Assembly (NCBI GenBank): GCA_029262775.1
Contig: JAJCYR010000048.1
Span: forward strand, 1 to 47,406
Source of the DNA: Bacteroidota bacterium
Lineage (GTDB): Bacteria > Bacteroidota > Rhodothermia > Rhodothermales > UBA10348
DNA length: 47,406 bases
Direction of reading: 5' to 3'
The position numbers and the translations under genes were made by a program. A model generated the notes under the pieces. That model was not told the origin of the DNA. It did not search any database and saw only the letters and a program-made list of their open reading frames with translations. This document shows, in pieces, positions 23,770-32,829 of this stretch; position 1 is the stretch's first letter; each line of letters begins with the position of its first letter.

Positions 23770-25067
23770 CGTCATATCGAGTGCTGCTTGTGACCTATTA
23801 TTGGCCGCCGTCCGGCGGGTCGGGCGTGCAGCGTACACTCAAGTTCTGCAAATATCTGCGCGAGTGTGGCTGGGAGCCCGTTGTACTGACGGTGGGGGAG
23901 CGTTGGGCGGCCTGGCCGGATCGTGATCCAGGACTGGAAAAAGATGTGCCACAGGGAGTTGTAGTCATACGAACACGTTCCTGGGATCCGTATGCCGCGT
24001 ATGCCCGCTTTCTGGGGGTACGCAGGAAGGATGCCGTGGGTGTGGGATTTCTGGCCCGCGACCGCGTGCCTGGCGCGCGAGAACGTGTGGCGCGCTGGGT
24101 GCGAGCCAATGTGTTCCTTCCGGATGCCCGCATCGGGTGGGTGCCGTTTGCGCTGGCCGCCGCCGTACGGTTGCAGCGCAGGCAGTCGGTGCATGCTGTG
24201 TTTACCAGTGGGCCTCCGCACAGTGCGCATCTCGTGGGTCGCGCCATGAAGGCCCTCTTCGGATTGCCCTGGCTGGCTGACCTGAGAGATGCCTGGCCGG
24301 ACATGTCCTATGTTGCCGATTTACCGGCGAGCAGATTGGCCCGGGACCTGGAGTCGCTCGTCTGTACGCATACGCTCCGGGCGGCATCTGCCCGCGTGAC
24401 CGTGTCCGGGGATGTGGCGTCATGGATGACGCAGCGGACCTGCTTGCCGTTTGATATCGTGCCCAACGGATTTGACCCGGACGACGTGGCGCGGGCTGTA
24501 CCCGTGACGCTTCCCGGTTTCAGCCTGGTGCATACGGGAAACCTCGGGCCAGCCCGTAATCCATCTCCCATCTGGGAGGTGCTTCGATCCGAACCAGACC
24601 TGTTTCAGGATGTCCGTGTCGTCCTGGTGGGAAACGTGGACCGGGCCGTAAACGACGAAATTGCCCGGTTTGGGATTGGGGACCAGGTGGTGGAGCGGGC
24701 CTACGTACCCCATGACGAGGCGATTGGATACATGAAGGCGGCGTCGCTTCTTCTTTTGCCCATCAACCGCGTCGAGCGGGCTGCGGGAATTGTGACCGGC
24801 AAGATTTACGAATATGTGGCCAGCGGAAGACCCGTCCTGGGCCTCGGTGAGCCCGGGGGAGAGGCCGACCGGGTATTGCGATCGAGCGGTGCGGGACGCG
24901 TGTTTGCCTACGACGACGTGGAGGGCATTCGCTCGTGGCTCATGCATCATGTCCATGCGTGGCGCGGTGGCTCTCCAGTCAGGGGAGCAGGCCGGGAAGA
25001 GGCCGATAACTGGTCGCGGCGCGCCCAGACGCGTGATGTGGCCCGTCTACTGGACAATATACTATGA
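23766..25067 (+). CDS. Family 4 glycosyltransferase
   Basis: A 433-residue cytosolic GT-B glycosyltransferase. The N-terminal domain has YYWPPSGGSGVQRTLKFC, typical of this GT4 group. The C-terminal domain has FSLVHTGNLGPARNPSPIWE, VVLVGNV, YVPHDEAIGYMKAASLLLLP and the donor-binding KIYEYVASGRPVLGL, with the conserved Glu of the E-x7-E type motif. It begins in a 4-base overlap with the YfhO-like gene. Donor and acceptor are unknown, but the neighbour wecB suggests use of UDP-ManNAc or a related sugar in envelope polysaccharide. Confidence 0.88.
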   Translation: MTSYRVLLVTYYWPPSGGSGVQRTLKFCKYLRECGWEPVVLTVGERWAAWPDRDPGLEKDVPQGVVVIRTRSWDPYAAYARFLGVRRKDAVGVGFLARDRVPGARERVARWVRANVFLPDARIGWVPFALAAAVRLQRRQSVHAVFTSGPPHSAHLVGRAMKALFGLPWLADLRDAWPDMSYVADLPASRLARDLESLVCTHTLRAASARVTVSGDVASWMTQRTCLPFDIVPNGFDPDDVARAVPVTLPGFSLVHTGNLGPARNPSPIWEVLRSEPDLFQDVRVVLVGNVDRAVNDEIARFGIGDQVVERAYVPHDEAIGYMKAASLLLLPINRVERAAGIVTGKIYEYVASGRPVLGLGEPGGEADRVLRSSGAGRVFAYDDVEGIRSWLMHHVHAWRGGSPVRGAGREEADNWSRRAQTRDVARLLDNIL

Positions 25068-25079
25068 CCATCTGATACT

Positions 25080-26141
25080 ATGACAATCTGCTCCGTGGTG
25101 GGCGCCCGCCCACAATTTGTAAAGGCGGCTGTGGTCAGCCATGCCCTCAAGGCGCGGGGCGTCCGTGAGTATCTGCTCCACACCGGGCAGCATTACGATG
25201 ACGATATGAGTGCCGTTTTCTTTGACGAATTGGGGATACCGGCTCCTGAGCGCAACCTCGGAATCGGCTCCGGGTCGCACGCGCATCAGACGGCTGGCAT
25301 GATGGCTGCACTCGAACAGGCATTCCTGGATCTCCGCCCAGACCGGGTGCTGGTTTACGGCGACACCAATTCAACGCTGGCTGCGGCGCTTGTGGCGGCC
25401 AAAATGCACATTCCGGTCGATCATGTTGAGGCAGGGCTTCGCTCGTTCAACCGCCACATGCCGGAGGAAATCAATCGTATTGTGACCGACAGGCTGAGCC
25501 ATTTCTGCTTCTGTCCCACGAGGACGGCCATGCAGCATCTGGCCTCGGAGGGCCGTACGGAGGGTGTCCATCTGACGGGCGATGTGATGCTCGACGCGAC
25601 GCGCACGTTTGCCGAGCGGGCGGCCACGAGACGGCCCCTCATTTCCCTGACCCGGCACGAGGCAGGCATGTTCGCGCTGGCGACCGTGCACCGGGCTGAA
25701 AACACGGACGAACCGGGACGGCTCGCGTCCATTTTCGACGCGTTTGGCCGGCTGGACATGCCGGTCGTGCTGCCACTGCATCCAAGGACCCGTGCGCGGC
25801 TCGAGGACATGGACGTTCCTGACAATGTGGATGTGATTGCGCCCGTACCGTACCTGGCCATGCTTACGCTCACGCGCGAGGCAGCCTATGTACTCACCGA
25901 TTCGGGGGGGCTGCAGAAAGAAGCCCTGTGGCTTGGCACGCGGTGCATCACGCTGCGCGACGAAACAGAGTGGACGGAGACTACCGGGGGCGGTTGGAAT
26001 CAGATTGTGGGTGCGGACCGGGATGCCATTCTGGCCGGCGTGTCGCAGGCGCCGCGGGGTCCTGTGCCGATCTTCGGGGCTGGAAGCACGGACGAGACCC
26101 CCTCTGAGCACATTTCGCGGCTCGTCGCCGGGAACGATTGA
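25080..26141 (+). CDS. wecB: UDP-N-acetylglucosamine 2-epimerase, non-hydrolysing
   Basis: A 353-residue cytosolic enzyme that interconverts UDP-GlcNAc and UDP-ManNAc. Family blocks are present in order: VVGARPQFVKAAVV, GQHYDDDMS, YGDTNSTLAA, HVEAGLRSF, PEEINRIVTDRLSHF, ATVHRAENTD, LTDSGGLQKEA and LRDETEWTET. These include the catalytic Asp, Glu and His residues, so it should be active. The length is typical. It starts 12 bases after the GT4 gene, so it likely belongs to the same polysaccharide operon. An AT-rich gap of 63 bases separates it from the microcompartment genes. Confidence 0.95.
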   Translation: MTICSVVGARPQFVKAAVVSHALKARGVREYLLHTGQHYDDDMSAVFFDELGIPAPERNLGIGSGSHAHQTAGMMAALEQAFLDLRPDRVLVYGDTNSTLAAALVAAKMHIPVDHVEAGLRSFNRHMPEEINRIVTDRLSHFCFCPTRTAMQHLASEGRTEGVHLTGDVMLDATRTFAERAATRRPLISLTRHEAGMFALATVHRAENTDEPGRLASIFDAFGRLDMPVVLPLHPRTRARLEDMDVPDNVDVIAPVPYLAMLTLTREAAYVLTDSGGLQKEALWLGTRCITLRDETEWTETTGGGWNQIVGADRDAILAGVSQAPRGPVPIFGAGSTDETPSEHISRLVAGND

Positions 26142-26204
26142 GTACTGCGCATCCATATTGATATGAAAACCAGTATATTGATTTCGAATTAATCCACACG
26201 CGCA

Positions 26205-26498
26205 ATGTCAGAAGATTACGGTATCGCCCTCGGTATGATTGAGACACGGGGGCTTGTCGGAGCGGTCGAAGCGGCCGACGCCATGGTCAAGGCGGCCAAG
26301 GTGCAGCTCATTGGCAAAGAAAAAATCGGCGGCGGTTATGTGACCGTCATGGTCCGTGGAGATGTGGGCGCCGTGAAAGCGGCTACTGACGCCGGCGCTG
26401 CCGCGGCAGAGCGGGTCGGCGAACTCATTTCCGTTCACGTCATTCCGCGGCCCCACAGCGATGTGGAAGCCATTCTGCCGACGGGCCTCTCCGACTGA
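26205..26498 (+). CDS. BMC-H microcompartment shell protein
   Basis: A 97-residue single-BMC-domain protein with the canonical PduA/CcmK sequence: [18 protein letters not shown], then [33 protein letters not shown], and [15 protein letters not shown] end ([13 protein letters not shown]). Hexamers of such proteins tile the shell of bacterial microcompartments. The pore loop reads KIGGG, where many homologues have KIGSG, so the pore would be lined by glycine. The upstream gap (26142-26204) is AT-rich and probably holds a promoter. No enzyme with an encapsulation peptide, no BMC-P pentamer and no BMC-T gene is in the window. Confidence 0.95.
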   Translation: MSEDYGIALGMIETRGLVGAVEAADAMVKAAKVQLIGKEKIGGGYVTVMVRGDVGAVKAATDAGAAAAERVGELISVHVIPRPHSDVEAILPTGLSD

Positions 26499-26503
26499 CC
26501 CCC

Positions 26504-26977
26504 ATGCAGAACTCCGCGCATACCGCAACGGGTTTTGTCGAAACGCGTGGACTGGTGGCGGCGCTTGAGGCGGCCGATGCCATGTGCAAGGCGTCCGACG
26601 TCCGGCTCGTCCGCATGGAGCGGACGGTGGCCGCCCTGGTGACGGTGATCGTGGAAGGAGAGACGGCCGCGGTACAAAGTTCGGTCGATGCGGGCGCTGC
26701 GGCTGCAGAGCGCGTCGGAGAACTGGTCGCAAGCCATGTGATTGCGCGGCCAGACGAGCAGACACGGCGTATGCAGTCGGGTGCCATCTCCCGTCCCGCC
26801 CAGACCCAGGCGCGCGCCCCGGTGCCCATTCGGAAGCCGGGCACTACCCGGAACCTCGAAGCCATGACCGTTCGCGAACTCCGGGCGCTGGCCCGCACGC
26901 ACGAGAACCTGCCCATCCAGGGCCGTGAAATTGCGCGTGCCAACAAGGCCGAACTGCTGCGGGTACTCTCATTGTGA
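26504..26977 (+). CDS. BMC-domain protein with C-terminal Rho_N/SAP-like domain
   Basis: A 157-residue protein. Residues about 7-85 are a BMC-H domain (GFVETRGLVAALEAADAM, VTVIVEGETAAVQSSVDAG), but the pore segment is RTVAA instead of KIGSG. A Pro/Arg/Ala-rich linker follows, then residues about 118-157 (LEAMTVRELRALARTHENL, ARANKAELLRVL) match the Rho termination factor N-terminal/SAP-like helical fold that often binds nucleic acid. The layout is like EutK, in which a BMC domain carries a C-terminal helix-turn-helix. It begins 5 bases after the first BMC gene, and its stop overlaps the YbbR GTG start. Its role, for example tethering the shell to nucleoid or RNA, is inference. Confidence 0.88.
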   Translation: MQNSAHTATGFVETRGLVAALEAADAMCKASDVRLVRMERTVAALVTVIVEGETAAVQSSVDAGAAAAERVGELVASHVIARPDEQTRRMQSGAISRPAQTQARAPVPIRKPGTTRNLEAMTVRELRALARTHENLPIQGREIARANKAELLRVLSL

Positions 26978-27912
26978 GGGGAGTTGGGCGCGACCACGAC
27001 GACCGCTATCGCGGGTGGGTCATAACGTTCTGTGTGCTGACCTCTTGCCTGCTCTGGTTCATATTTTCATTGCAGGAAACCTACACGCGTGTCCTTGACC
27101 TGCCAACGGAAGTCACGTCCATTCCCGACGGAATGGCCCTCACGACACTCCCTCCTGAGCGCGTGCAGGTTCAGGTGGTCGGCGAGGGTGTGCAACTTAT
27201 TCGATACTACTACAACCCTCCCCGGATTTCCTTCCGTGTTGACGGCGGGGCGCTGGATGTGCAGGCGGCGGCCCGGGAGGCGCTCGGCAATGTGATTCTC
27301 CAGTCCGTCTCGCCGCGAACCGTTGAAATCACAACAGGACCCACACAGTGGAAACGCGTGCGCGTGCAGCCGCATGTCGAAATGCAACTGAAGCCCGGGC
27401 ACCGTGTCATACCCCCCGTCCGCATACGGCCGGACTCGGTGACGCTGATCGGTGCCCGCTCCATACTCGAAGGTATCCGCTTCTGGCCGACAGAGCGGCG
27501 CACGCTGGGGGGCGTGGACGACTCGGTCAGCACCATGATACCGTTGCGCGATTCGCTGGCTGGACTGATTCAATTCGATACGCGCGAAATCGCCTACTTT
27601 GCCAATGTGCAGGAATTCACGCAGGCCGTTCGCATGGTCGATGTACGCGTGACCGGCATGCCCCCCGGCAGGCAGATCTCCCTGGATCCGTCACGGATCG
27701 AGCTGACCTACCAGATTCCGATCTCCCAGTTCGATGCCGCCCAGGAGTCGGATGAGCTTTTCCTTGAAGTCCCGTGGGCGGCCGTGCGTGACGACGATTC
27801 CGGCATGGTCTTTCCGGCGCTTCGGACGCCGCCCTACCTCTATGTGCTACAGCCCCGGTGGTCTCCATCCAGCCTCCGGTACTACGATGTCCTGGCCGAC
27901 GAAGACTTCTGA
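26974..27912 (+). CDS. YbbR-domain membrane-anchored protein
   Basis: A 312-residue protein with one N-terminal membrane helix (WVITFCVLTSCLLWFIFSL, about residues 15-33) and extracytoplasmic YbbR repeats (LDLPTEVTSIPDGMAL, RVQVQVVGEG, PDSVTLIGARSIL). In Firmicutes a YbbR protein (CdaR) controls the c-di-AMP cyclase; here no cyclase is encoded nearby, so that link cannot be made. It starts at a GTG that overlaps the stop of the BMC-Rho_N gene, which implies translational coupling. Confidence 0.8.
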   Translation: MRGVGRDHDDRYRGWVITFCVLTSCLLWFIFSLQETYTRVLDLPTEVTSIPDGMALTTLPPERVQVQVVGEGVQLIRYYYNPPRISFRVDGGALDVQAAAREALGNVILQSVSPRTVEITTGPTQWKRVRVQPHVEMQLKPGHRVIPPVRIRPDSVTLIGARSILEGIRFWPTERRTLGGVDDSVSTMIPLRDSLAGLIQFDTREIAYFANVQEFTQAVRMVDVRVTGMPPGRQISLDPSRIELTYQIPISQFDAAQESDELFLEVPWAAVRDDDSGMVFPALRTPPYLYVLQPRWSPSSLRYYDVLADEDF

Positions 27913-27919
27913 ACCTGCC

Positions 27920-28576
27920 ATGTCACGTGAATTCTTCGTATCCATGCCTCATGGCATATTTACGGCCGACGGGGTCTGGTTTCACACCACAGAGGAGCTC
28001 CTTCGGGAGTTCTCTCCGGAAGTCGTGGAGCACCTCGGTCTTGAGCGGCTGCTACGGGAGGCCTCCGCGTGGGCCAGGTTTCCCGCGCACGCAGCCGTCT
28101 GGCTGCTGCTGGTTTTCCTCTTGTCCGCGCCGGCCGCCGAGGCGGTCCTCGGCGCGCTCGTGGTGTACGTGTTTCTGGCAATCTTCGGTCCGGGACTTGT
28201 GCTCTCGGGCGGCGCCCGTCTGGCCGTGCACCTCTCGAAACCGGTCCTTCAGGGGCTGGCCTACGTGGGCATACTCAGCTTTCTCGCCGCAGACGGGCGC
28301 CTCGGCGCCACCGGCGCCGGGCTGGCAGGGTTCATTCTGCTGCGCTGGGGCGTGCTGGACGCCGTTGTGCTGCCCATTGCCCGGCGTGCTCCCGGCATGA
28401 AGAGAACCCTGCCAGCGCCCGATCGCACGCTGCGCAACCTGATCATCCGCTACGCCATGAAACAGGGTACGCATACCCGGGAAGTGGCCGACATGGAGGC
28501 CTCCATGCTGCGCATCTGGAATTACAGGAAGTCTGAAAAGCCCGGAGGCGGCGGAATGCCGGGCGGCAAACCATGA
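27920..28576 (+). CDS. Unknown membrane protein
   Basis: A 218-residue protein I do not recognise. The N-terminal cytoplasmic part (about 1-55) is followed by four likely membrane helices (AAVWLLLVFLLSAPAAEAV, LVVYVFLAIFGPGLVL, GLAYVGILSFLAA, GLAGFILLRWGVLDAVVLPI) and a basic helical tail ending in a Gly/Lys/Pro-rich stretch. I start at the ATG at 27920, 8 bases after the YbbR stop; the longer frame overlaps YbbR in another frame and is not credible. It is probably co-transcribed with the YbbR gene. Confidence 0.7.
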   Translation: MSREFFVSMPHGIFTADGVWFHTTEELLREFSPEVVEHLGLERLLREASAWARFPAHAAVWLLLVFLLSAPAAEAVLGALVVYVFLAIFGPGLVLSGGARLAVHLSKPVLQGLAYVGILSFLAADGRLGATGAGLAGFILLRWGVLDAVVLPIARRAPGMKRTLPAPDRTLRNLIIRYAMKQGTHTREVADMEASMLRIWNYRKSEKPGGGGMPGGKP

Positions 28577-28695
28577 ATCGGTGTTTTTCGTGGATTTGAT
28601 GGCGATGCAGCACGGTATGAATCGAACCGCCCGGATACTCGTATATTGCTCCGCACCAACGGATTCACCATCCTGATCCTGCCGGAGGCGTTGCC

Positions 28696-30078
28696 ATAGA
28701 ACTGCCGCTAACTGACATAACGGACATCGCGATCCGTCTCAAAAATGCCATCAAGCGGCAGTATGAGACCTACGACGCCGGCGAAAAGCGTCTGGTTCGG
28801 GTCGAAGTCCCTGTGCCGTCCATTGATCCGCTTGCCTGGTTGAACGTCCAGAAGGGCCCCCGTATGTATTGGCGCGGGCGGCATGCCGACGACATGACGG
28901 CCATGACCGGTGAAGCCATGGTCATTGAAGGATACAGCGCTCCGGATTGGTCCCGCGTAGAGCAGGATCTGGATAACATCCTGCACCGGCCGGGGGCGGC
29001 GTTGCGTTTTCATGGGGGCATGCGTTTCAACCCCGCCCGGCATGGTATGTCCGACTGGTTTGAGTTTCCCGCCTACCGGTTCGTACTTCCGCGGTTCGAG
29101 TGGCACAAACGTGGCTCGACGACGCTTGTCTGCTGCAATCTGGTGCTTCCGGAGGACGGAGAAGAACTCTACGAAGTGCTTCGCGAAGTCGACGAGCTCG
29201 TCCTGCCGGACGGGAATGACCTCCAGTCCGTTCCGCTGCCCAGGACGCGGAACGACAACCCGGGTTTCGAGGGCTGGAAAACCCAGATCAAGTGGTCGCT
29301 CGATGCATTTTCCCGGGACATCCTGCAGAAGGTGGTCCTGGCCCGTCGGGTCGATGTCCGGTTCGCCGCCGAGCTGCAGGCCGCCTCTCTGCTCTTCACG
29401 CTGCAACAGTCCACACCGAACTGCTTCCATTTCCTTGTGGAGTCGCCGAGTGGTGCGGTGTTCATGGGGGCATCGCCCGAACGACTCTTTTTTCGCCGCG
29501 GCCGGGAGGTGTTCTCCGAGGCCGTGGCGGGCACGCGACCGCGTGGCAGTACCTTCCAGGATGACGAAGCCTACAGGGAATCGCTCTTGGCCAGCGAGAA
29601 AGACCAGCGTGAACACAGCTACGTCCGGGAGTACATCCGGTCGGTTCTGGAGGCCCAGTGCGAGGACGTCACGGTCGATGAAGTGGCTTCCGAAATGCGG
29701 CTTGCTGGCGGCCGCCATCTCTGCTCACGGCTCTCCGGAACGCTCCGGCCCGACGTATCGGACCTGGACCTGTTGCGCACCCTGCACCCGACGCCCGCCG
29801 TGGGGGGCGCTCCAACGGCCGATGCCCTCGATATCATTGACAGTCTCGAAGATTTTGATCGGGGGTGGTACGCGGGCCCCATCGGTTGGATTGGGCGCGA
29901 TTCGGCAGAGTTTGCCGTTGCCCTGCGCTGCGGCGTGGTGGACGGACGCCAACTCACCCTTTTTTCCGGAGCAGGAATCGTCGATGGATCCGAGCCTGGT
30001 GCGGAGTGGTTGGAAATAGAGCAGAAAATCACGGATTTCACGCGTATTCTCGGGGTGTCAGTCCGCGATGCAACCTGA
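28696..30078 (+). CDS. menF: Isochorismate synthase (non-canonical start likely)
   Basis: A chorismate-binding enzyme that makes isochorismate, the first step of menaquinone synthesis. The catalytic region shows SEAVAGTRPRG, LHPTPAVGG, GWYAGPIGW and FSGAGIVDGSEPGAEW. The first canonical start in frame is GTG at 28813 (421 residues), but the frame stays open and protein-like upstream to 28696, coding IELPLTDITDIAIRLKNAI and EKRLVRVEVPVP, as expected of a MenF N-terminus. No ATG, GTG or TTG exists in that stretch. The best start is ATA at 28696, preceded by GGAGG at 28684. It leads the men operon; its last codons overlap menD. The 119 bases before it hold nothing I can name. Confidence 0.85.
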   Translation: MELPLTDITDIAIRLKNAIKRQYETYDAGEKRLVRVEVPVPSIDPLAWLNVQKGPRMYWRGRHADDMTAMTGEAMVIEGYSAPDWSRVEQDLDNILHRPGAALRFHGGMRFNPARHGMSDWFEFPAYRFVLPRFEWHKRGSTTLVCCNLVLPEDGEELYEVLREVDELVLPDGNDLQSVPLPRTRNDNPGFEGWKTQIKWSLDAFSRDILQKVVLARRVDVRFAAELQAASLLFTLQQSTPNCFHFLVESPSGAVFMGASPERLFFRRGREVFSEAVAGTRPRGSTFQDDEAYRESLLASEKDQREHSYVREYIRSVLEAQCEDVTVDEVASEMRLAGGRHLCSRLSGTLRPDVSDLDLLRTLHPTPAVGGAPTADALDIIDSLEDFDRGWYAGPIGWIGRDSAEFAVALRCGVVDGRQLTLFSGAGIVDGSEPGAEWLEIEQKITDFTRILGVSVRDAT

Positions 30079-31927
30079 ATCGGACCGTATCCAGGACGAA
30101 TGGGCGGCGCTTGTCGTCGAGGAGCTCGTGCGCCATGGCGTAACCACGTTTTATGCATCTCCCGGCTCGCGCTCCACGCCGCTCATCGTGGCGGCCGGCC
30201 GCAACCCGCGCGCCGCCGTGCACATGCATATTGACGAGCGGGGATCGGCTTTCATGGCGCTCGGGCACGCCCGCATGACCGGGCGCGCGGCGGCGTGGCT
30301 GACGACCTCCGGAACCGCCGTGGCGAACGGGCATCCGGCCGTTGTTGAGGCTCGCCTGGAGCGTTTGCCCATGATCCTTCTCACGGCCGATCGGCCCCCC
30401 GAACTCCGCGACACGTCTGCCAATCAGGCCATCCGCCAGGTGGGACTGTTCGGCGCGGACGTCGTCTGGTCCTTCGACCTGCCGGTGCCTGCGCGGGATA
30501 TTGCCCCGTCGTTTGTCCTGACCACGATGGCAGAAGCGGTTCGCCAGAGCTGGAAGGGGCCTGTGCATCTGAACTGCATGTTCCGGGAGCCGCTCTACGG
30601 CAGGGAGGGGGCACACGCCCCTGCGCAAAGCGCCACGGATCTGCTCGCCGCGTGGAGGGCAGGTTCAGCCCCCTGGACGACCCTCGCGCCGCAGCATGTT
30701 GCCTCTGCACAGGAATCGGTGGCCCGGCGCGCCCTGCACGACCTGGACGGACTCCTTGCCGCGAGCCAGCGCCCGCTGCTCCTGCTGGGCCGCATGCCGG
30801 TGGCGGGCCGCGCCCTGCTCCTCGCGTCCGGAGACACTGCAAAATCAACCCCAAAGGCGCCGCCCACGTGGCCCGTCCTGACCGACATGGCGTCCCAATA
30901 CCGGTCGCTCGACGTAGCGGCCCTCGGCACGCCCGTGCCCCATTACGACGCCATTCTGCACGACCGGGAGCGCTGGTCGGCGCTCGCGCCCGATCTGGTG
31001 GTGCAACTGGGCCGCCCGCCCGTTTCCAGGCGCTGGCAGCAGTTCCTGGAAGCCGTCCGGCCGCGGGTTGTGATCGTCGCCGATTCCGCAGTCGGCCGCA
31101 TTGACCCTTCGCACCTGGTCACGCACCGCTGGGACGTGTCGCCGCACGCACTCGTTGCGGCCATCGCGGCGCACGCGCCCAGTGGCAGTACGCCCGCCGA
31201 CGGGTCCTGGGCGGCGCGCTGGAGGGCACTTTCATGCGCCGCATCGACCCATATCCCTGTTCTTCTGGATGCGGCCTGCGGCGCCGGCGCCAACGAGAAG
31301 GCTACCGTGCTTGCCGAGCAGGCCTGTGTCCGCGCCGCCATGGAGGTGCTTGACGCAGATTCGACCGGCGCTGACGACGTGCGCCCGCCGCTGGTGCTCG
31401 GGAACAGCATGCCGGTTCGCCATGCCGATACGTTCGCCGGGCCTGCCCGTGCGATGCTGCCCGTGGTGGTCAATCGCGGGGCATCGGGCATTGATGGGCA
31501 GGTGTCGACGGCTATTGGAGCGGCGCGTGCGGCAGGCGCGCGTGCGGTCCTCATCCTCGGCGATTTGACGCTGCTGCACGACCTGAATGCGCTTGCGGCG
31601 GCGCGAAACCTCACGATCGTGGTCCTGAATAACGACGGCGGCGGCATTTTCTCATGGCTGCCCGTCTCCGCCGCCCGGGACGTGTTCACGCCCCTCTTCG
31701 CCACGCCGCACGGTTTGGCGTTCAGGGCGGCGGCTGAGCTGTTCGGCCTCGCGTACGAAGCGCCGACGACGGTGGATGACGTTGCGCATGCGGTCCGGCG
31801 GGGCATGGCAGCCGATGGCGGCGTTTTGATTGAAGTGCGGACACATCGCGAGGCGACGCTCGCGCACCAGAAGGAGCTGCTCCGGGGCGTGACCCGTGCG
31901 CTCAGGGAGGCCGTCCCGCTGTCATGA
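30068..31927 (+). CDS. menD: SEPHCHC synthase (menaquinone synthesis)
   Basis: A 619-residue thiamine-diphosphate enzyme that joins 2-oxoglutarate to isochorismate with loss of CO2. The N-terminal PYR domain has SPGSRSTPL, HIDERGSAFMALG and the LTTSGTAVANG loop, which are diagnostic for MenD. LLTADRPPELRD and NQAIRQVGLFG follow. The C-terminal PP domain has NRGASGIDGQVSTAIG, ILGDLTLLHDLN and VVLNNDGGGIFSWLP. The ThDP-binding glutamate is in HIDERGS. It starts inside the last codons of menF. Confidence 0.96.
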   Translation: MQPESDRIQDEWAALVVEELVRHGVTTFYASPGSRSTPLIVAAGRNPRAAVHMHIDERGSAFMALGHARMTGRAAAWLTTSGTAVANGHPAVVEARLERLPMILLTADRPPELRDTSANQAIRQVGLFGADVVWSFDLPVPARDIAPSFVLTTMAEAVRQSWKGPVHLNCMFREPLYGREGAHAPAQSATDLLAAWRAGSAPWTTLAPQHVASAQESVARRALHDLDGLLAASQRPLLLLGRMPVAGRALLLASGDTAKSTPKAPPTWPVLTDMASQYRSLDVAALGTPVPHYDAILHDRERWSALAPDLVVQLGRPPVSRRWQQFLEAVRPRVVIVADSAVGRIDPSHLVTHRWDVSPHALVAAIAAHAPSGSTPADGSWAARWRALSCAASTHIPVLLDAACGAGANEKATVLAEQACVRAAMEVLDADSTGADDVRPPLVLGNSMPVRHADTFAGPARAMLPVVVNRGASGIDGQVSTAIGAARAAGARAVLILGDLTLLHDLNALAAARNLTIVVLNNDGGGIFSWLPVSAARDVFTPLFATPHGLAFRAAAELFGLAYEAPTTVDDVAHAVRRGMAADGGVLIEVRTHREATLAHQKELLRGVTRALREAVPLS

Positions 31928-32826
31928 CGACGGGACCAGGGGGCGATGGCCACCCCCCAGATGACCGCCAGCACATCGATCCATCGCTGCTGGAGACGGA
32001 GGCCCGCTCTCCTGCACCGGTTCTTGTCATGCTTCACGGATTCATGGGATCAAGGCAGGATCTCGAAGGACCTGCCCGGGAAATTGCCCGGCAGACGGGA
32101 TGTCGCGTTGTGCTGCCCGATCTGCCGGCGCACGGCCGGTCCGCGCACGTCGCGCCCGTGTCGCTCGTGCATACGGCTTCGTGGGTTTGGGACGCCCTGT
32201 CCACGTGGACGGAGGCCAACAAGACGGCGACAGGAGAGGCGCCTCCCATTCTCCTCGCGGGCTACTCGCTGGGCGGGCGCGTCGCGCTCGCCATGGCGCA
32301 CGCCCGGCCGGATCGCGTACACGGCCTTTTTCTCGAGTCCGCCCATCCAGGTCTCACGACACCGGCCGATCGGCGCGCCCGTTGGCAGCATGACACGGAA
32401 ATCGCCATCCGGCTGGACCGGGTCGCGACGGCTGAGGACTTCCGCGTTTTTCTCGAGAAGTGGTACCGGCAATCCGTTTTTCTTCGGGAGGGGCGGCCGC
32501 CAGCGGACATGGATGCGCGGATTGCGGCGCGTATGGAAGCATGCTCTGCGGTGCCGCCCGGCGCGCGCCTCGCGGCCGCCCTTCGGGCCTACTCCCTTGC
32601 CACGCAGCCCGATCTGGGGTCCGTGTGCGCCCACTGCGGTCCGCGCACCTGGTACGTTTCGGGCGCAGCCGACACGCGTTACGGCGAGGTGGGCCGCAGG
32701 CTCGCCCAGCGCCACGCTGAACTGCGCCACGTGACCATCCCCGGCGCCGGTCATACCGTTCACAGGGATGCGCCGGACGCGTATCTTCAAACACTCCAAA
32801 CATTCGTCACAACCTGCATTTCCTGA
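31924..32826 (+). CDS. menH: SHCHC synthase, alpha/beta hydrolase
   Basis: A 300-residue alpha/beta hydrolase placed between menD and menB, in which position MenH removes pyruvate from SEPHCHC. The family motifs are VMLHGFMGSRQDLEG, DLPAHGRS, the nucleophile elbow LAGYSLGGRVAL and a final GAGHTVHRDAP. The HGFMG-x-DLPxHG pattern is typical of MenH. The first 30 residues are a poorly conserved, Gly/Pro/Asp-rich tail. The start overlaps menD by four bases (ATGA). Confidence 0.9.
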   Translation: MTTGPGGDGHPPDDRQHIDPSLLETEARSPAPVLVMLHGFMGSRQDLEGPAREIARQTGCRVVLPDLPAHGRSAHVAPVSLVHTASWVWDALSTWTEANKTATGEAPPILLAGYSLGGRVALAMAHARPDRVHGLFLESAHPGLTTPADRRARWQHDTEIAIRLDRVATAEDFRVFLEKWYRQSVFLREGRPPADMDARIAARMEACSAVPPGARLAAALRAYSLATQPDLGSVCAHCGPRTWYVSGAADTRYGEVGRRLAQRHAELRHVTIPGAGHTVHRDAPDAYLQTLQTFVTTCIS

Positions 32827-32829
32827 GCC

